Position numbers and translations under genes: made by a program. Shown piece after piece: positions 1 to 11,466 of a DNA stretch of 64,000 nucleotides. The notes under the pieces are model-generated. The model searched no databases, had not been told where the DNA came from, and saw only the letters and a list, made by a program, of their open reading frames with translations. The DNA lies in assembly GCA_021442155.1 (NCBI GenBank), contig CM038214.1, forward strand, positions 142,638,040-142,702,039, in the 5' to 3' direction. This stretch comes from Cymbidium sinense (taxonomy: Eukaryota > Streptophyta > Magnoliopsida > Asparagales > Orchidaceae). Each line of letters opens with the position of its first letter. Within the stretch, counting starts at the first letter, position 1.

Positions 1-1144
1 ATTTTAAATTTAGGTATTATTTTATTCTGGTTTCATTTTATTTTTAGTTTAGATTAGGTTTTTATTTTTTTATTTTAGTTAATTTAATGTTTTTATTTTA
101 TTTTATTTTTATGTTTAGGATAAGGTTTTAGTTTAGGTTTTTATTTTATTTTATTTTATTATTTATTTTATTTAGGTTTAGGTTTTTTCATTTTTTTTAT
201 TTTTAAGTTTTATTTAATTTAGGTTTTTGTTTTTAGGGTTTTAGAGTTTAGGGTTTAGGTTTATTGTTTAAGGTTAAGGGTTTGGGTTTTATTTAATTTA
301 GTTTAGTTTATTTGAGTTTAAGTGTATGTTTATTTTATTTTTTTTATTTTAGTTTTTTTTAGTTTAGGGTTGAGGTTTAATTTTTTCTTTATTTTTAAAT
401 TTTATTTTTATATTTATTTTTTAGGTTTAGGATTTTATTTTATTATATTTTTAGGTTTATGTTTTGGTTTAAGTTTAGGTTTTAGTTTAGATTTTTATTT
501 TATTTAGGTTGAGGTTTTTTATTTATTTTACTTTTAGGTTTTATTTAGTTTAGTTTTAGGTTTTTAAGCTTTTAGGGTTTAAGGTTTTTTTTATTTTTTA
601 TTTTTTATTTTTTATTTTTGCTTTTAGGGTTTAAGGTTTACAGTTCAGGGTTTATGGTTTAGGGTTTAGGGTTTAGGGGTTGTGGTATAATGTTTATGGT
701 TTAGGGTTATATGTTTTATGGTTTAGGGTTTATGGTTTAGGGTTATATGTTTTATAGCTTAGGGTTTAAGGTTTAAGGTTTAGGGTTCAGGGTTTTAGGG
801 TTTAGGTTTTAGGTTTTAGGGTTTAGGGTTTTATGGTTTAGGGTTTAGGGTTAATTTTAGGTTTAGGTTTAGGTTTAGGTTTAGGTTTTAGTATAGATTT
901 TTATTTTTTTCATTTTAGTTTGGTTTTGGTTTATTGATTTATTTTCTTTTTTGGTTTGATTTAGTTTAGGTTTTAGGGTTTAGGGTTTAGGTTTTAGGGT
1001 TTAGGGTTTGGGGTTTATGGTTTAGGATATAGGGTTTAGGGTTGTTGGTTCTAGGGTTTACAATTTTGGGTTTAGGGTATAGGTTTTATGGTTTTAGGGT
1101 TTAGGGTTTAGGGTTTTATTTTATTTATTTTATTTTTTTTATTT
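1..1144 (+). repeat. Degenerate telomere-like (TTTAGGG) array
   Basis: The plus strand is T-rich and almost without C. It mixes plant heptamers (TTTAGGG), hexamers (TTTAGG; a clean run of five near 855-888) and A/T spacers of the TTTATTTTA kind. Heptamers dominate about 615-850 and 960-1110; the first 600 bases are mostly spacer. The G-rich strand reads left to right. There are no genes: any open frame here is low-complexity F/L/Y/I translation. The array ends where LINE A's 3' end begins. It is too degenerate for a functional chromosome end, so I read it as interstitial or subtelomeric. Confidence 0.9.
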
Positions 1145-4100
1145 TTGTTTTAGGGAAAAACCATATGGGGAACACAAAGAGGGTTACAAGGACCTTAAAG
1201 GGGATAAACTCACTACTTTCAATGAGCTACAATTAGCCTAGAGAGTAAATCCCATATCTAAGTACAACCAAAAGCAAAATGAAAGAGTAAGGAATGCAAA
1301 AGATACAAATTGATTAACATAGATAAGCTAATGGAAGATTAGGGCCAAAGCTCTTCAGGATGAGAGAATGCATGACACTATGGAGCAAACCTGTAGAGAA
1401 CAAGAGAAATGCACCTGCAAAATTATATAGAAAGTGAAATTAGAGCAGTTAAGGTAATACAGACAAAATGGAAAATGAAGGTAGCATAAAGTGAGAAAGA
1501 AAATAAAGAAGTGTGATAGAGAAGGCTCAGGCTCAGTCACACCAAGTTGGGGCAGATGCAAATATGAGCATCCAAACTTTAGCAAAAGGGTTATATCACA
1601 AGAGCTACTACCAAACCAAAAAGGAGTGAAATCATCAACCATCATAACAAACAAACAACCATTTGTTGAAAGTCTTTTGAGCCTTAGTACACACAAACCT
1701 AAAAAAGCCATATAGATAGAAAGAAATCAGCAAAGAGTAGAATGGGTAAGGAGATCCCATGCAGAAAAAATGTCATCATATTAGGCACCATGGCATGAGA
1801 ATCCCAACACAAATGAAAGTGAGCCATCATTGTTAGGTCTACAATATTATTAACCAAATCCAATGGCTTGATAGAAGATGAAGCCCCACCACAATAGTAG
1901 AAAAGACCGGTGAGGTAAAAAATAGAAAGACATCTGAAATCCAAGCAATAATTGCATGGAAATAACCCCATCCCAAACATGGACAAATAATAAACATAAA
2001 GTCTGTGACCAAGTAAACTGACGGGGATATATCCCAGAAAAGGAAGTCCAATGAAAATAAGTAATGTAGATGTTAACAGCCTCCTTGTCACAGAAGTTAG
2101 TAACCAGCAAGTGTAAAGCACAACAGCATACCCCAAACCTAAATTACCACAAGAATTGCAGAAGTCTATCAGAGAGGAGATGGGAATGCAGCAGCAGATT
2201 AGATGAACCATATGGCACAGGTAATAATCTGCTCCCCACCACAAAATACTCCAAGTAAAGACAATCAGAGAGACAACCCCAGAAGCAGCTTGCTGAGCAG
2301 TAAACTCAATAATATAGTTCAGCCAACACCCAAGATAGTAATAGCCAACAAGCTGGTCATAAATCTAACCATTCAATCTAAACAGTACATAGGTTAAAAT
2401 CAAATTAGGCAAAATCATAATCACAGTGATATGTACAAATCTAATAGAATAATAGCAAGTTTGATTAGCAACAACACAGTTGCAAACAGCAAAAATAGTC
2501 AGAAAAGCAACAGGCAACAAACAACCAACAACCATAAAGGTAGCCAGCTAGACAAAGGACCCAAAAATCCAACTGTTGCACCTACCATATGATAAGCCAG
2601 TAAAAAATAAAGATGCAAAATAGAGATAAAATGGGTTCAAAAGATAGTCAACATTGAAATTCTTCAGGGTAAAGATGAGCATGCTTGCGTTAAATAACAT
2701 CCTCGGTAAGCGGAGAAAACAACCATTAAGTAAGTCCAATCCTACAAATAGATAATAAAAATAACCAAGAAATTGCAGTTTCTCCCCTGACAGGTTGGGA
2801 AGATGTGGTTAGCAAAAGCAATCAGCAAAATAACTCCACAAGCTCCTTGTTGAACATGATTGACAACCCGATGTGACTTGCGGACATAAAACCCAATGAT
2901 CCAGATCAGCCAACAACCAAGATAGTAATTAACAACAAGATGGTGATAAAACCACCCATTCAAAATAGACAATGCATAAGTTAATTTCCAAGTAGGTAAT
3001 GAAGTGTTCTGGCCAAGTCTAGCTGAACTGAGATGGAAACAATTGTAGTAGCTTAGATAGACTTTAAAAATGTGATGATCAGTAGCAGTCCTATTGCAAA
3101 CAACAAATTCAAGCAGAAAAGCAAAAGCCACCATGCAGCTAACACCCTCAAAAAAGGCATGATGTACATAAGAACCCAAAAATGCAGAAGCAGCTTGTTG
3201 AGCATTAATCCAGTTCAGCCAAAATCCAAGATAGTAACTACCAACAAGTTGGCCAAAAATCCACCAATTCAGAGTAAATAGTGCATAAATTAATATTCAA
3301 TTAGTCAATAGTATAATCATAGTGATCTACACAATTTTAACAAAACCAAAAGGGAAAAAACAATAATAGATTAATTAGAACTCAAACATCAAGTGATCAG
3401 CTGCAGTCCGGTTGCAAACAACAAGAACAAACAAAAAAATAATAGGCAACAAACAGCCAACAACCACAAAGGTAGCCAGTAGGACAATGGACCCGAGAAT
3501 CCAATAGCCAACAAATAAAACAATAATACAAATATTGTACCAATTATAAGATAAGACAATAAAGAACAGTGATGAAACATAGCCACAAAGGGGTTCAAAA
3601 GGAAGCCATCAATGAAATCCTTCAAGACAAAGGAGAGCAGGCTAGCAGCTGAAATACCATTCTCCAAAAAATAGAATAACAAGAAATCATTAAGTAAGTC
3701 TAATCTTGCAAAGAGAAAATAATAATAACAAGGGTATTGCAGTTTCGCTCCTTACAGGTTAGGAAGATGAGATTAGCTACAATCAGCAAACCAACCCCAA
3801 GAGTAGCCTGCAAGACAAAAGGCCCAAAAATCCAACAACCAACAATTAAAACATCAAAATAGATATTGCACCCACCATAAGATAAACCAGTAAAAAACAA
3901 TGGCACAACATAGGTTATAAAGTGGTTCAAAAGAAATCCATCTTTGATATCCATCAAGACACATAATATCATGTTAGCAGCTAAACCCACAACATCAGTA
4001 ATATTGGAAATCAAGAAGTAATTCCAATCCTACAGAGAAGAAGTTATATTAGCAAGGATATTGCAAAATCTCTCCTTACAGGTTGTGGAGGTAAGGTTAT

Positions 4101-4787
4101 GGAGCATAGGAGGAGCCACAACCATAATAAGGAGAAGAATAACAGATAAATTAGGGCTAGCCATAAAGTTATACAGAAGTATAGCAGTAAGACATTGAGG
4201 CAAGGGCCCCAGAATATATTTCTAGAAAAAGAAAAGGAGACAGAACACAACTTTAAACATAAAATGAAAAATAGATAACGTAGGATCCATAATCAAAGTA
4301 TGGATGGCAAGAAGTTTTTCCCTATTGATCAAAAAATAAAGCAAAAAAATAGAGCATAAAGTAATGCATCTCCCTCCAGCAAATAGGAAACACCTTACCA
4401 TTGACAGTGGAAGCAGAAGAAGCAGTAAGACCCCAATTAAAGTTGGGTTAATTAAACCAATAGCAGATGGCACAAAGATCAACAAATAACTAGCAAGGGG
4501 TATCAAGATGATGCATTAGCAAATTCCAAAGAAACAACAACACATTAATGAGAAGCGGCAGTGATAAGCAATTAAAGTTAAGGCAATTAAACCAATAGCA
4601 GATGCCACAGAGATCAACAAATAACCAGCAAGGGATATCAGGATGATGCATCAGTAAATTCCAAAGAAACAACTAGCAAGGGATATCAGGATGATGCATC
4701 AGTAAATTCCAAAGAAACAACAACACTAAATAGTTAGTGGTCATGCAGTTAAATAGGTAATGTAGCAGGTCAATCCAATAAGTTGGA
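1145..4787 (-). other. LINE A long 3' region with repeated hydrophobic reading frames
   Basis: A 3.6 kb stretch lies between the end of ORF2 and the LINE 3' terminus, far longer than a usual plant L1 3' UTR. Read on the element's sense strand it gives many short open frames rich in L, F, I, Y, C and W. The sequence is internally repeated: a block at about 2280-3180 resembles 3190-4060, with anchors such as the lines at 2517 and 3450. A smaller unit of about 120 bp repeats at about 4436-4700. Three frames share a peptide pattern: LKDF-(I/V)DGFLLNPF followed by LFFTGLSYGxCN (2548-2739, 3389-3682, 3700-4014, each imperfect). Its function is unknown. It may be a decayed extra ORF or simply repeated UTR. 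A related region follows ORF2 in LINE B. Confidence 0.65.
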
Positions 4788-7700
4788 TTAATTTCTCAGA
4801 TAAGGGAGCCCAGTATTGTCTAGATTAACCAAACCACGCAAATGTTTAGGAAGTGTAAGTTTATTAAAGAATTTTATTCCATCCAATCTAGCACCCGGAT
4901 TAGCAAGGTAATCAGCACATGCATTGCCCTCACACCATACATGAGTGATTTTAAAGCAGAGTTGAGAAAGGAGAGCTCTAGTCTGCTTGAGAAGATAGTA
5001 TAATTCAGTATTGCCCATTTTGTTGGAAGTCAAAGATCAATCGGCATGGGCATCCACCTCAATCCAAATATTGAGCCAACCTTTTGAAGGCAAATCTCAA
5101 GAGCTTTGTACATCTAAAAGAAAGGACAGAGAAGGTATTAAGGGGTAAGCAAAAGCACATAGGACTTTACCATTAAGGTTTCTAAAAATCCACCACAGAA
5201 GAATTTTGAGAGAGCCATGTTAATTTTAATAGTATTAGCGTGATGTTTTACCTAATAAATAATCTTGTCATCTTTACAGTTGGGTTGATCCGGCAAGTTA
5301 AAATGCAATTTATTGGCCACAAATTTACGACCTTGGAATTTTTTGTAGTTAATTAGATTGGGCATTAAACAAGTCACAAATTTTTTTTTAATTCTAGCAA
5401 TTATCTTCATGTGGTTCATAGGAATCCCATGATGTTTTGCATCATTTCTGTCCATTCATATGAACCAAATAAGAGTGATAGCAGTTATGACTTTAATGTA
5501 ACCTTTAGTAGTGTTGTCAAAATAATCTTCAAGAAGTTGGTATAAAGTTAAGGAGCCATTGAATTTGACAATGTTAAAGAGGTCATCATACTAAATCCAA
5601 AGTTTGAAAGCAATGGCTCCATTAACAAAACATGATTCACATTCTCAATGTGAAAAGCGATGGCATTTTGAAGGTAAGTGAAAACCTTTACCCCACATCA
5701 AGTAGTCAAGGGATGAAGTTTTTCAAAATACAAGTAAGAACATAATAAGAAGTAGGAATAGTATTATTCTATAGTTTGAAAAACATACTGGAAGAATCAT
5801 TAGCTTCTTTAATGTGAATCCAAACATTTTTAAAGTTGAAATCACCATTTTGAGAAAGCTTAAAAAGGATCTGATCTTGAATATTAGGAATGATAGGAAT
5901 AGTAGTAAGCTTGTTTAAAAGAAAGGAAGGAATATAATCAGTAAGCTTACTATTGTTCCACATATTATTCTTCCATAAAGAGTTCACCTTAATAGCAGCA
6001 GTGGAATGGGTAAAAAATTAATCATTAATGGTCCCACCTCTAGTCCAGTTATCTTGCCAAAAGAAAGACGTGCCAGAGTTAATCCCCGAAGAAATTAATG
6101 ATTCGACATCCCATTTGATGGAACAAAGTCTTTTCCAAATAGGAGAGTCTCCCTTTATAGGGGCAAATGAGAGGGTGCTTAGCGGTATTTACTTGATGAA
6201 ATTAGCCCAAAGACTATTGTTACTCTAAAATTCCACCAAAGTTTATAGGAAAAAGCTGATAGCTTCCTACATCCAAGACCCCCTTCAACAAGAGTGCCAC
6301 AACATTTATACCAAGAGGTACAGTGCATTCTTTCAGAGGAATTGTTAGAACCCCAGAAAAATTTGTTAAGGAGGTGCTCAATTCTGTTAATGGTAGAATT
6401 GGTCGGCACAATGATTTGAATGAGATATAAAGGCATGGAGTTAAGGGTGCTCTTAATCAAAGTGAGCCTACCACCAAATAAGAGTAAATTGAATTCCCAA
6501 ACAGAAATTTTATTAGAGATTTTTTGGATTATCTCATCAAAAGAATGAGATCTTTTTCAACCTTTAAAAAGTTGGGCACCAAGATATTTAATAGGAAGTT
6601 GTTGTTGCTGAAAATTTATAATTCTCAAGATTTGGTTGATCCTATTACTAGGGATTTTAGAGGAAGGAATGAAGCAACTTTTGCCTTCATTTAAAAATAT
6701 TATAAAGTCATCAGCAAAACTAAGATGAGATACAGGGAGACCACCTTGAGTTCTAAAAGCATGCTAGGATTGTTGTAGAAAAGATCATTCAGGCTCCTCG
6801 AAAGATATTCAATAGCAATAATAAAAAGAGAGGGTGATAGGGGATCTCCTTTATCTCAAGCCATGCATCGAAGGAAATAAACCTAAGGATTCACCATTCA
6901 TGATAATGGAGAACCAACCATTGGTAATACAATTTTTGATGAGGCATATAAAAATATCAAAAAACCAAAACAAATGAAGAATTTGAAAGAGGAAATCCTA
7001 AGATAGGTTGTCAAAAGCTTTAGAGATGTCTAGTTTGAAAAGGATGTTACCACCTCTGATAGGAACGTCAATTTCATGAATCAGCTCTTGGGCTAGAAGT
7101 ATGTTATCAGATATGGCTCTACCTTTACTTAAGCGGTTTGGTTGGGGAAATAATTTTAGGTAGCGGACTAATTCTATTAGTAATTAATTTAGCAATGAGT
7201 TTATGAAAGAAGGTCCAAAGGCGATAGGTCTAAATCGATCGATTATTAATTTTGTGAATAAGAATAATGGAAGTGCTAGAAAAATATCTATGTAAAGGGT
7301 TGCCATCAAAAAAATCAACAACAGCATCAACAAGGAAAGATTTAATAATAGGCCAATAATGCTAAAAGAATTGAGTCGTGTAGCCAGGCGACAACAGAAT
7401 CGGTTCATGCTATTGAGAATACTACCAATCTCGGCTTCCATAGGGGCCAAAAGCAAGTGGTTGTCATCATTAGTAATCATTGAGGGAATCAGGTGTGTGT
7501 TAGAGAGGGCTTCTAAGGAAGGGTTGATGTTTAATAAGTTTTTAAAATGTTGTATGACAGAATCTTTAATATCATTATTATCAGTGATCAAGCTGTCATT
7601 ATCATTTTTGATTTTTTTTAATAGGGTTTAAGGCTCTCTTTTTTTTTGAAAAGAGCATGGAAATACCTTGTATTTCTATCACGATCAGTAATATGTTTGC

Positions 7701-8733
7701 TAGCAGCTTTTTGCCGCCAGTAGGTTTCCTCCATGTTCTGATAATGAATCAAGTTATCTTTAGCTGCATTCAACTCATCAAGCTTATTAGAATCAGTCAA
7801 AATAGCATCTTCATGAGAACAAACTAATTGTTCCATATTTTTGAGATTGGCGAAAAGATTTTTAAAATGATGCTTGTTCCACCAATTTAGGTTTTGTTTA
7901 AGCCTTTTAAGCTTAAGCCAGAGGCAAATCATGCCTTTAACAGAATTATCCAGATGAATAGGGGCCATCCAATTAATGGAAACAATATTTATGAAATCAC
8001 TATTTTGGATCCACATATTTTGGAATCTAAAAGAAGTAGGGGAGGATAGTCTACTGGAAGGATTTTTGACAGAAATCAAAAGCGGAGCATGGTCAGACAA
8101 AGTTCTACTCAAATGTTCAATAGAAGTAAAGGGTCATTGATTGATCCAAAGGGAATTAAAGAGGGTGCTATCAAGCCGCTACCAGAGTCTAGAGTTATGC
8201 CACGTATTGTTGGAGCCCGAAAAGCCAATATCAATCAGATTGCAATCAAGAATCATGTTAGAAAAATCTTCCATGGAATGGATGTTAGGAGAGCAACCTC
8301 CCCTTCTTTCCGAGGAAGCGAGAAAAGTGTTGATGTCACCCCCAACCAACCAAGGTTTGTTGACAGAGGAGGCAAAGGTTCTTAAGTTATCCCAAAGGAT
8401 GTTCCTACCATCTCTATTACAAGATACATAAATAAAGGAACCAAGGGCAAAAAATTCACCCAATGAGATTTGAACATTAACCAATTGTTGAAGATCATCA
8501 AGAATAGAGATGTTGACTAAATTATTCCAAAAGCACCAAATTTTATAACTAATATTATAAAAGAAATTTTGAAAGCCAAGCGTTCTAGCAACATGGGTGA
8601 TCTTAGAAGAGTGTATGAATGGTTCAATAAAAAAAAGTAAGGCTATGTTATGAGTACGACAAAAGCTTTTAATTCAGTTGTGAACAATGAGAGTCCCAAT
8701 ACCCCAAGCATTCCAAATAAGAAAATTGTTCAT
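4788..8733 (-). pseudogene. LINE A ORF2 (endonuclease-RT-RNase H), broken
   Basis: This is the replication polyprotein of an L1-type LINE, about 1315 codons if repaired. I chose the ATG at 8733 because it opens MNNFLIWNAWGIG, the usual start of the apurinic-type endonuclease. Endonuclease motifs include WLVGGDINTF with DIGFSGSNNTW (8179-8484) and SDHAPLL with its catalytic His (about 8080). A stretch typical of the RT N-terminus follows (about 7618-7900: ETYWRQKA, RDRNTRYFHA). The RT catalytic box FADD is at 6707-6718. A zf-RVT-like stretch lies at 5769-5987. The RNase H C-terminus lies at 4788-5033 (WCEGNACADYLAN, ending LRGLVNLDNTGLPYLRN). Many frameshifts and stops occur, for example at the GLRQGDPLSP motif near 6850, where CAA reads TAA with an extra base. 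Confidence 0.88.
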
Positions 8734-8820
8734 AAAAAAATAGAAGGAAAGGAAAAGAGATAACTGAAAAAAATAAAAAGTAAGAAGAAGAAAAAACAAG
8801 AAGCAATTATTTATGGGATG

Positions 8821-10376
8821 TTAGAGAAGATCTAGTGGTTCTAGTGGAGCTATTAGTGAACATTCTAGCTTTAAAAGATTTTTTTTAATAACAGTTTGAA
8901 TAGGTCTATCTATGTCAAAAGTATCTCCATCCGAGAGAGAATGATTTGTGATATTCAGAATAGGACCAGTATCTGTCAAAGCATTCTTAATGGTAATTTC
9001 CCCTTCTTCAGTGTCAGAATTAAGTTAAGAAATTGGGTTAGCATGTGTATCACTCTGAAGGGTAGTAGAAGGAGAGATTGTGACACCATTAATAGCATAT
9101 ATTTCATGCTCATTTTCAGGATTACTTTTCATATTTTGATCCATCACCAAAGGATCAACATTTTTCAGATTTTGTTCTTTCATCAAATGAACAATTCTAG
9201 AATTTGTTTTGAGATTTTGATCCAACTTGAAGTTCCCATTCAAATCACCATTAGGGTTCATATGAGTCTCCTCGCGTTCACTAGCCAAAATGGGTAGGTT
9301 AGACTGAGTCAAGGTATTATCTTGAGGTGCCAAATTATTATAATTAGAAGCAATGTTAGGTAAGTTATCATTAGCCTCCTCACGAACCTCATAAACTTTA
9401 TTTTTAACAAACTCGGATTGCTCTCCAATAGGCAAATCTATAGATAATAAAAGAGTGGGGGTGGGGATGAGTTCCATTTTGAGTGACTTTAGGCACATAA
9501 GAAAATTTATTAGTTTTTTCATTTGCTAGAAAGGGATTAGGATCTGGCAATTTATTATTTTAAGATGAGGATGCAACACAAAGCATTCAGAATGATCATG
9601 ACCATGAATCTTACAATGTGTGCAAAAATAAGGAAAATTTTCAAATTCCACTTTTTGATTATACCCAAATTTCTCAGAGCCAATCCAAACTTCTTTAGTA
9701 TACTTTTTGGTAATTTCAATCTCAACCAAATACGGGCAATTGAAGGCCGTGATCTCGCAGCGGTGGCCTGTTCAATTTGAAGAGGCTGACCAAAGAGAGC
9801 CCCAACTGCAAAGAGAACTTGATGTGTAACGTAATGTATTGTCATATTAGGAAGAGCTAGCCATAAAGGAACAATTGAGGATTCCTCTTTTACATCAAAA
9901 AGAGGAGACCATTTCAAAAGTCTCATTTGACAATTATATATAAAGTAGGAGCGACGAGCAAAAACTCTTGAGTAATATAAGTCATTAGAGAGCTGAATAA
10001 AGATATTCCTAGGATCAATCAAATAGATAGTGAAAATGCCAGAGAGCTTTAGGCTATGAAAAAAAGTTCAGATGTTATCGAGAGTTAGCCGACGTAAGGA
10101 AAATTTACCAACTGAGGAGAATTCAAAAGGCTTCGTCAACTTTTCCACGTCAAGATCTGAGCACATAACAGCAGGCATTCCATGAAAAGATGTTGAGATC
10201 AAATTGACCGAAGCAATAAGGGAAGTGTTCTTACTAGATAATGCATCCTTGAAGGACTTAACAACTGGCACAGTAACGGTTGATGTCGGATCCATAATAC
10301 CTTCTAAATCAGAAGCCCTAGCCGATGCCTCCAAGTTTGAAAAGCTCAGCTTTGTGGAAAGCGGCTCCTCCATCAT
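8821..10376 (-). pseudogene. LINE A ORF1 (DUF4283 + CCHC zinc knuckle), broken
   Basis: This is the RNA-binding ORF1 protein of a plant L1 LINE, about 518 codons from an ATG at 10376 (MMEEPLSTKL). The DUF4283 domain lies at about 9740-10110; recognisable pieces include QMRLLKWSPLFDVKEE and LFAVGALFGQPLQIEQATA, followed by RPSIARI. A CCHC knuckle (FCTHCKIHGHDHSEC) follows at about 9570-9640, then a polar, N/E-rich tail ending at TAA 8821-8823. There are three lesions. An in-frame TGA just after DNI (near 10065) looks like CGA changed to TGA. A frameshift lies near 9735. A TAA at 9025-9027 stands where CAA is expected, and the same frame stays open for another 67 codons beyond it. Confidence 0.88.
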
Positions 10377-10530
10377 TGAAAGAGCAAAGGAAAACTCAAA
10401 TTAGCGGCCAATCTGAGACAAAAAATTGAAAATTACGATCGAGAAGGATCGAAAATTGGCCAAGCTGCAAGGAAAATGAAAGGGAACACACAATGAAGCA
10501 TGATAAGAGCGGAGACAATGTTATTTATTT

Positions 10531-10588
10531 ATTTTTTTTTAAATTTTTTTTTCGTTTAGTTTAGGTTTAGGGTTTATGGGTGTTTTTT
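10531..10588 (+). repeat. Short telomere-like spacer between LINE A and LINE C
   Basis: About 60 bases of T-rich sequence ending in a TTTAGGTTTAGGGTTT-like stretch separate the 5' leader of LINE A from the 3' end of the truncated LINE C. It shows that the two elements are separate pieces and not one continuous insertion. Confidence 0.7.
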
Positions 10589-11466
10589 AGAGAACCCCAT
10601 GTAGGGGTATTTTATTGCCATAAAAAGAGGGGTTATAAGATCTTTAAGAGGGAATAAACTAAATAACTACTGCTCAAAGAGCAATAATCAATCTAGAGAG
10701 TGAATCCCCTATCTAAGTGCAATCAAAATAAAAGGAAAAATAAAAGTGAAAAGAAACATAGCAAGAGATACAAAAGTAGCCAAAAGAGAAAAGCTAGAGG
10801 ACAACCTTCATCAAAAGCTTGAGAAGATGAGAGAAGTATTTGCCACCTCCATAGAAGGAACAAGAAAAACACAAAACCTCCAAATATCTAGAAGAAGGAA
10901 TTATGAAAGGTAAAGAGATACAAACAAAATTAACTGAAAAAAATAAATGAAACTATGAGAAATTTAGAGAAGAGTGTGAAGGAAAGCTCAGGCTCAATCA
11001 CAATAGAATGAGACAACCATGAACATGAGCATCCAAACTTCAAAGGAAGGATTATCATAAGTGCTACTACCAGCCAAACTATTAGTGAAACCACCCCAAC
11101 CATCATAGCTTACATACTTGGGATAAGGCAGCTACCACTGGATGAAAATCATATGATCTTTAATACCTACATACCAAGCAATAGCAAAATACATTTTAGA
11201 ATGAAAGGAAACACTATTTAGTATGGGAAAGTGATGCCACCAATCCCTTGTAAGAGAAGCATCACCTAAGTATTCCACCATAGCATGAGAATGAATAGCC
11301 AATAAAAAACCCCTACCCAGATGAAACATCAAGGCAAGGAAAACACCCCCATAGTGATGAAAGCCAATCAGGAGCAACAACCACCTATTAATAGCTAGAT
11401 CACAATAGTAATTTTATAGGTCTAATAGAGCCAAGAGTAACCTTAGCCAATATGAAAAGCCAAGGG
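10589..11466 (-). mobile_element. LINE C: 5'-truncated LINE 3' end
   Basis: Only about 0.87 kb of the 3' terminal region of a LINE related to A and B is present. The terminal block (AGAGAACCCCATG, then TATTTTATTGCCA and 'ggggttataag') matches the terminus of LINE B at 16397. A run of T on the plus strand just before it is the remains of the poly(A) tail. The 5' truncation falls near 11455-11466, next to telomere-like repeat. It belongs to a subfamily different from A and B but the same as LINE D at 42928-43698, with which it shares the truncation point. No ORF1 or ORF2 sequence is present; the 82-codon frame at 11132-11380 is part of the hydrophobic 3' region. Confidence 0.82.

Larger units (their letters stand above)
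1145..10530 (-). mobile_element. LINE A: long, decayed L1-clade retrotransposon
   Basis: A near full-length non-LTR retrotransposon lies on the minus strand. From its 5' end it has a short 5' leader (about 10377-10530), ORF1 (DUF4283 plus CCHC knuckle), ORF2 (endonuclease, RT, zf-RVT region, RNase H) and an unusually long 3' region (1145-4787). Plant L1 elements are typically about 6-7 kb; this one is about 9.4 kb because of that 3' region. Its 3' terminus meets a T/A-rich stretch on the plus strand that could be a decayed poly(A). Both ORFs carry stops and frameshifts, so it cannot move by itself. It is flanked on both sides by telomere-like sequence and is a diverged relative of the LINE at 16397-24870. 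Confidence 0.9.

Noticed and set aside
322..507. Open frames rich in F, Y and L in T-rich array sequence (also 45581-45784)
   Set aside because: Low-complexity translation of TTTATTTTA and TTTAGG repeats; stops are simply rare in that frame.
1..1144. A true chromosome end
   Set aside because: The repeats are degenerate, interrupted by retroelements, and continue for more than 50 kb with other sequence types. This fits interstitial or subtelomeric satellite.
1355..4672. Minus-strand hydrophobic frames as independent host membrane-protein genes
   Set aside because: They lie between LINE ORF2 and the LINE 3' terminus, occur in both long LINEs, are broken by stops and have no start or promoter context. 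I list them as part of the element.
8089..8431. Plus-strand frames opposite the LINE A endonuclease (also 1491-1715, 9565-9780, 22693-22905)
   Set aside because: They are antisense shadows of LINE coding sequence and contain no recognisable domain.
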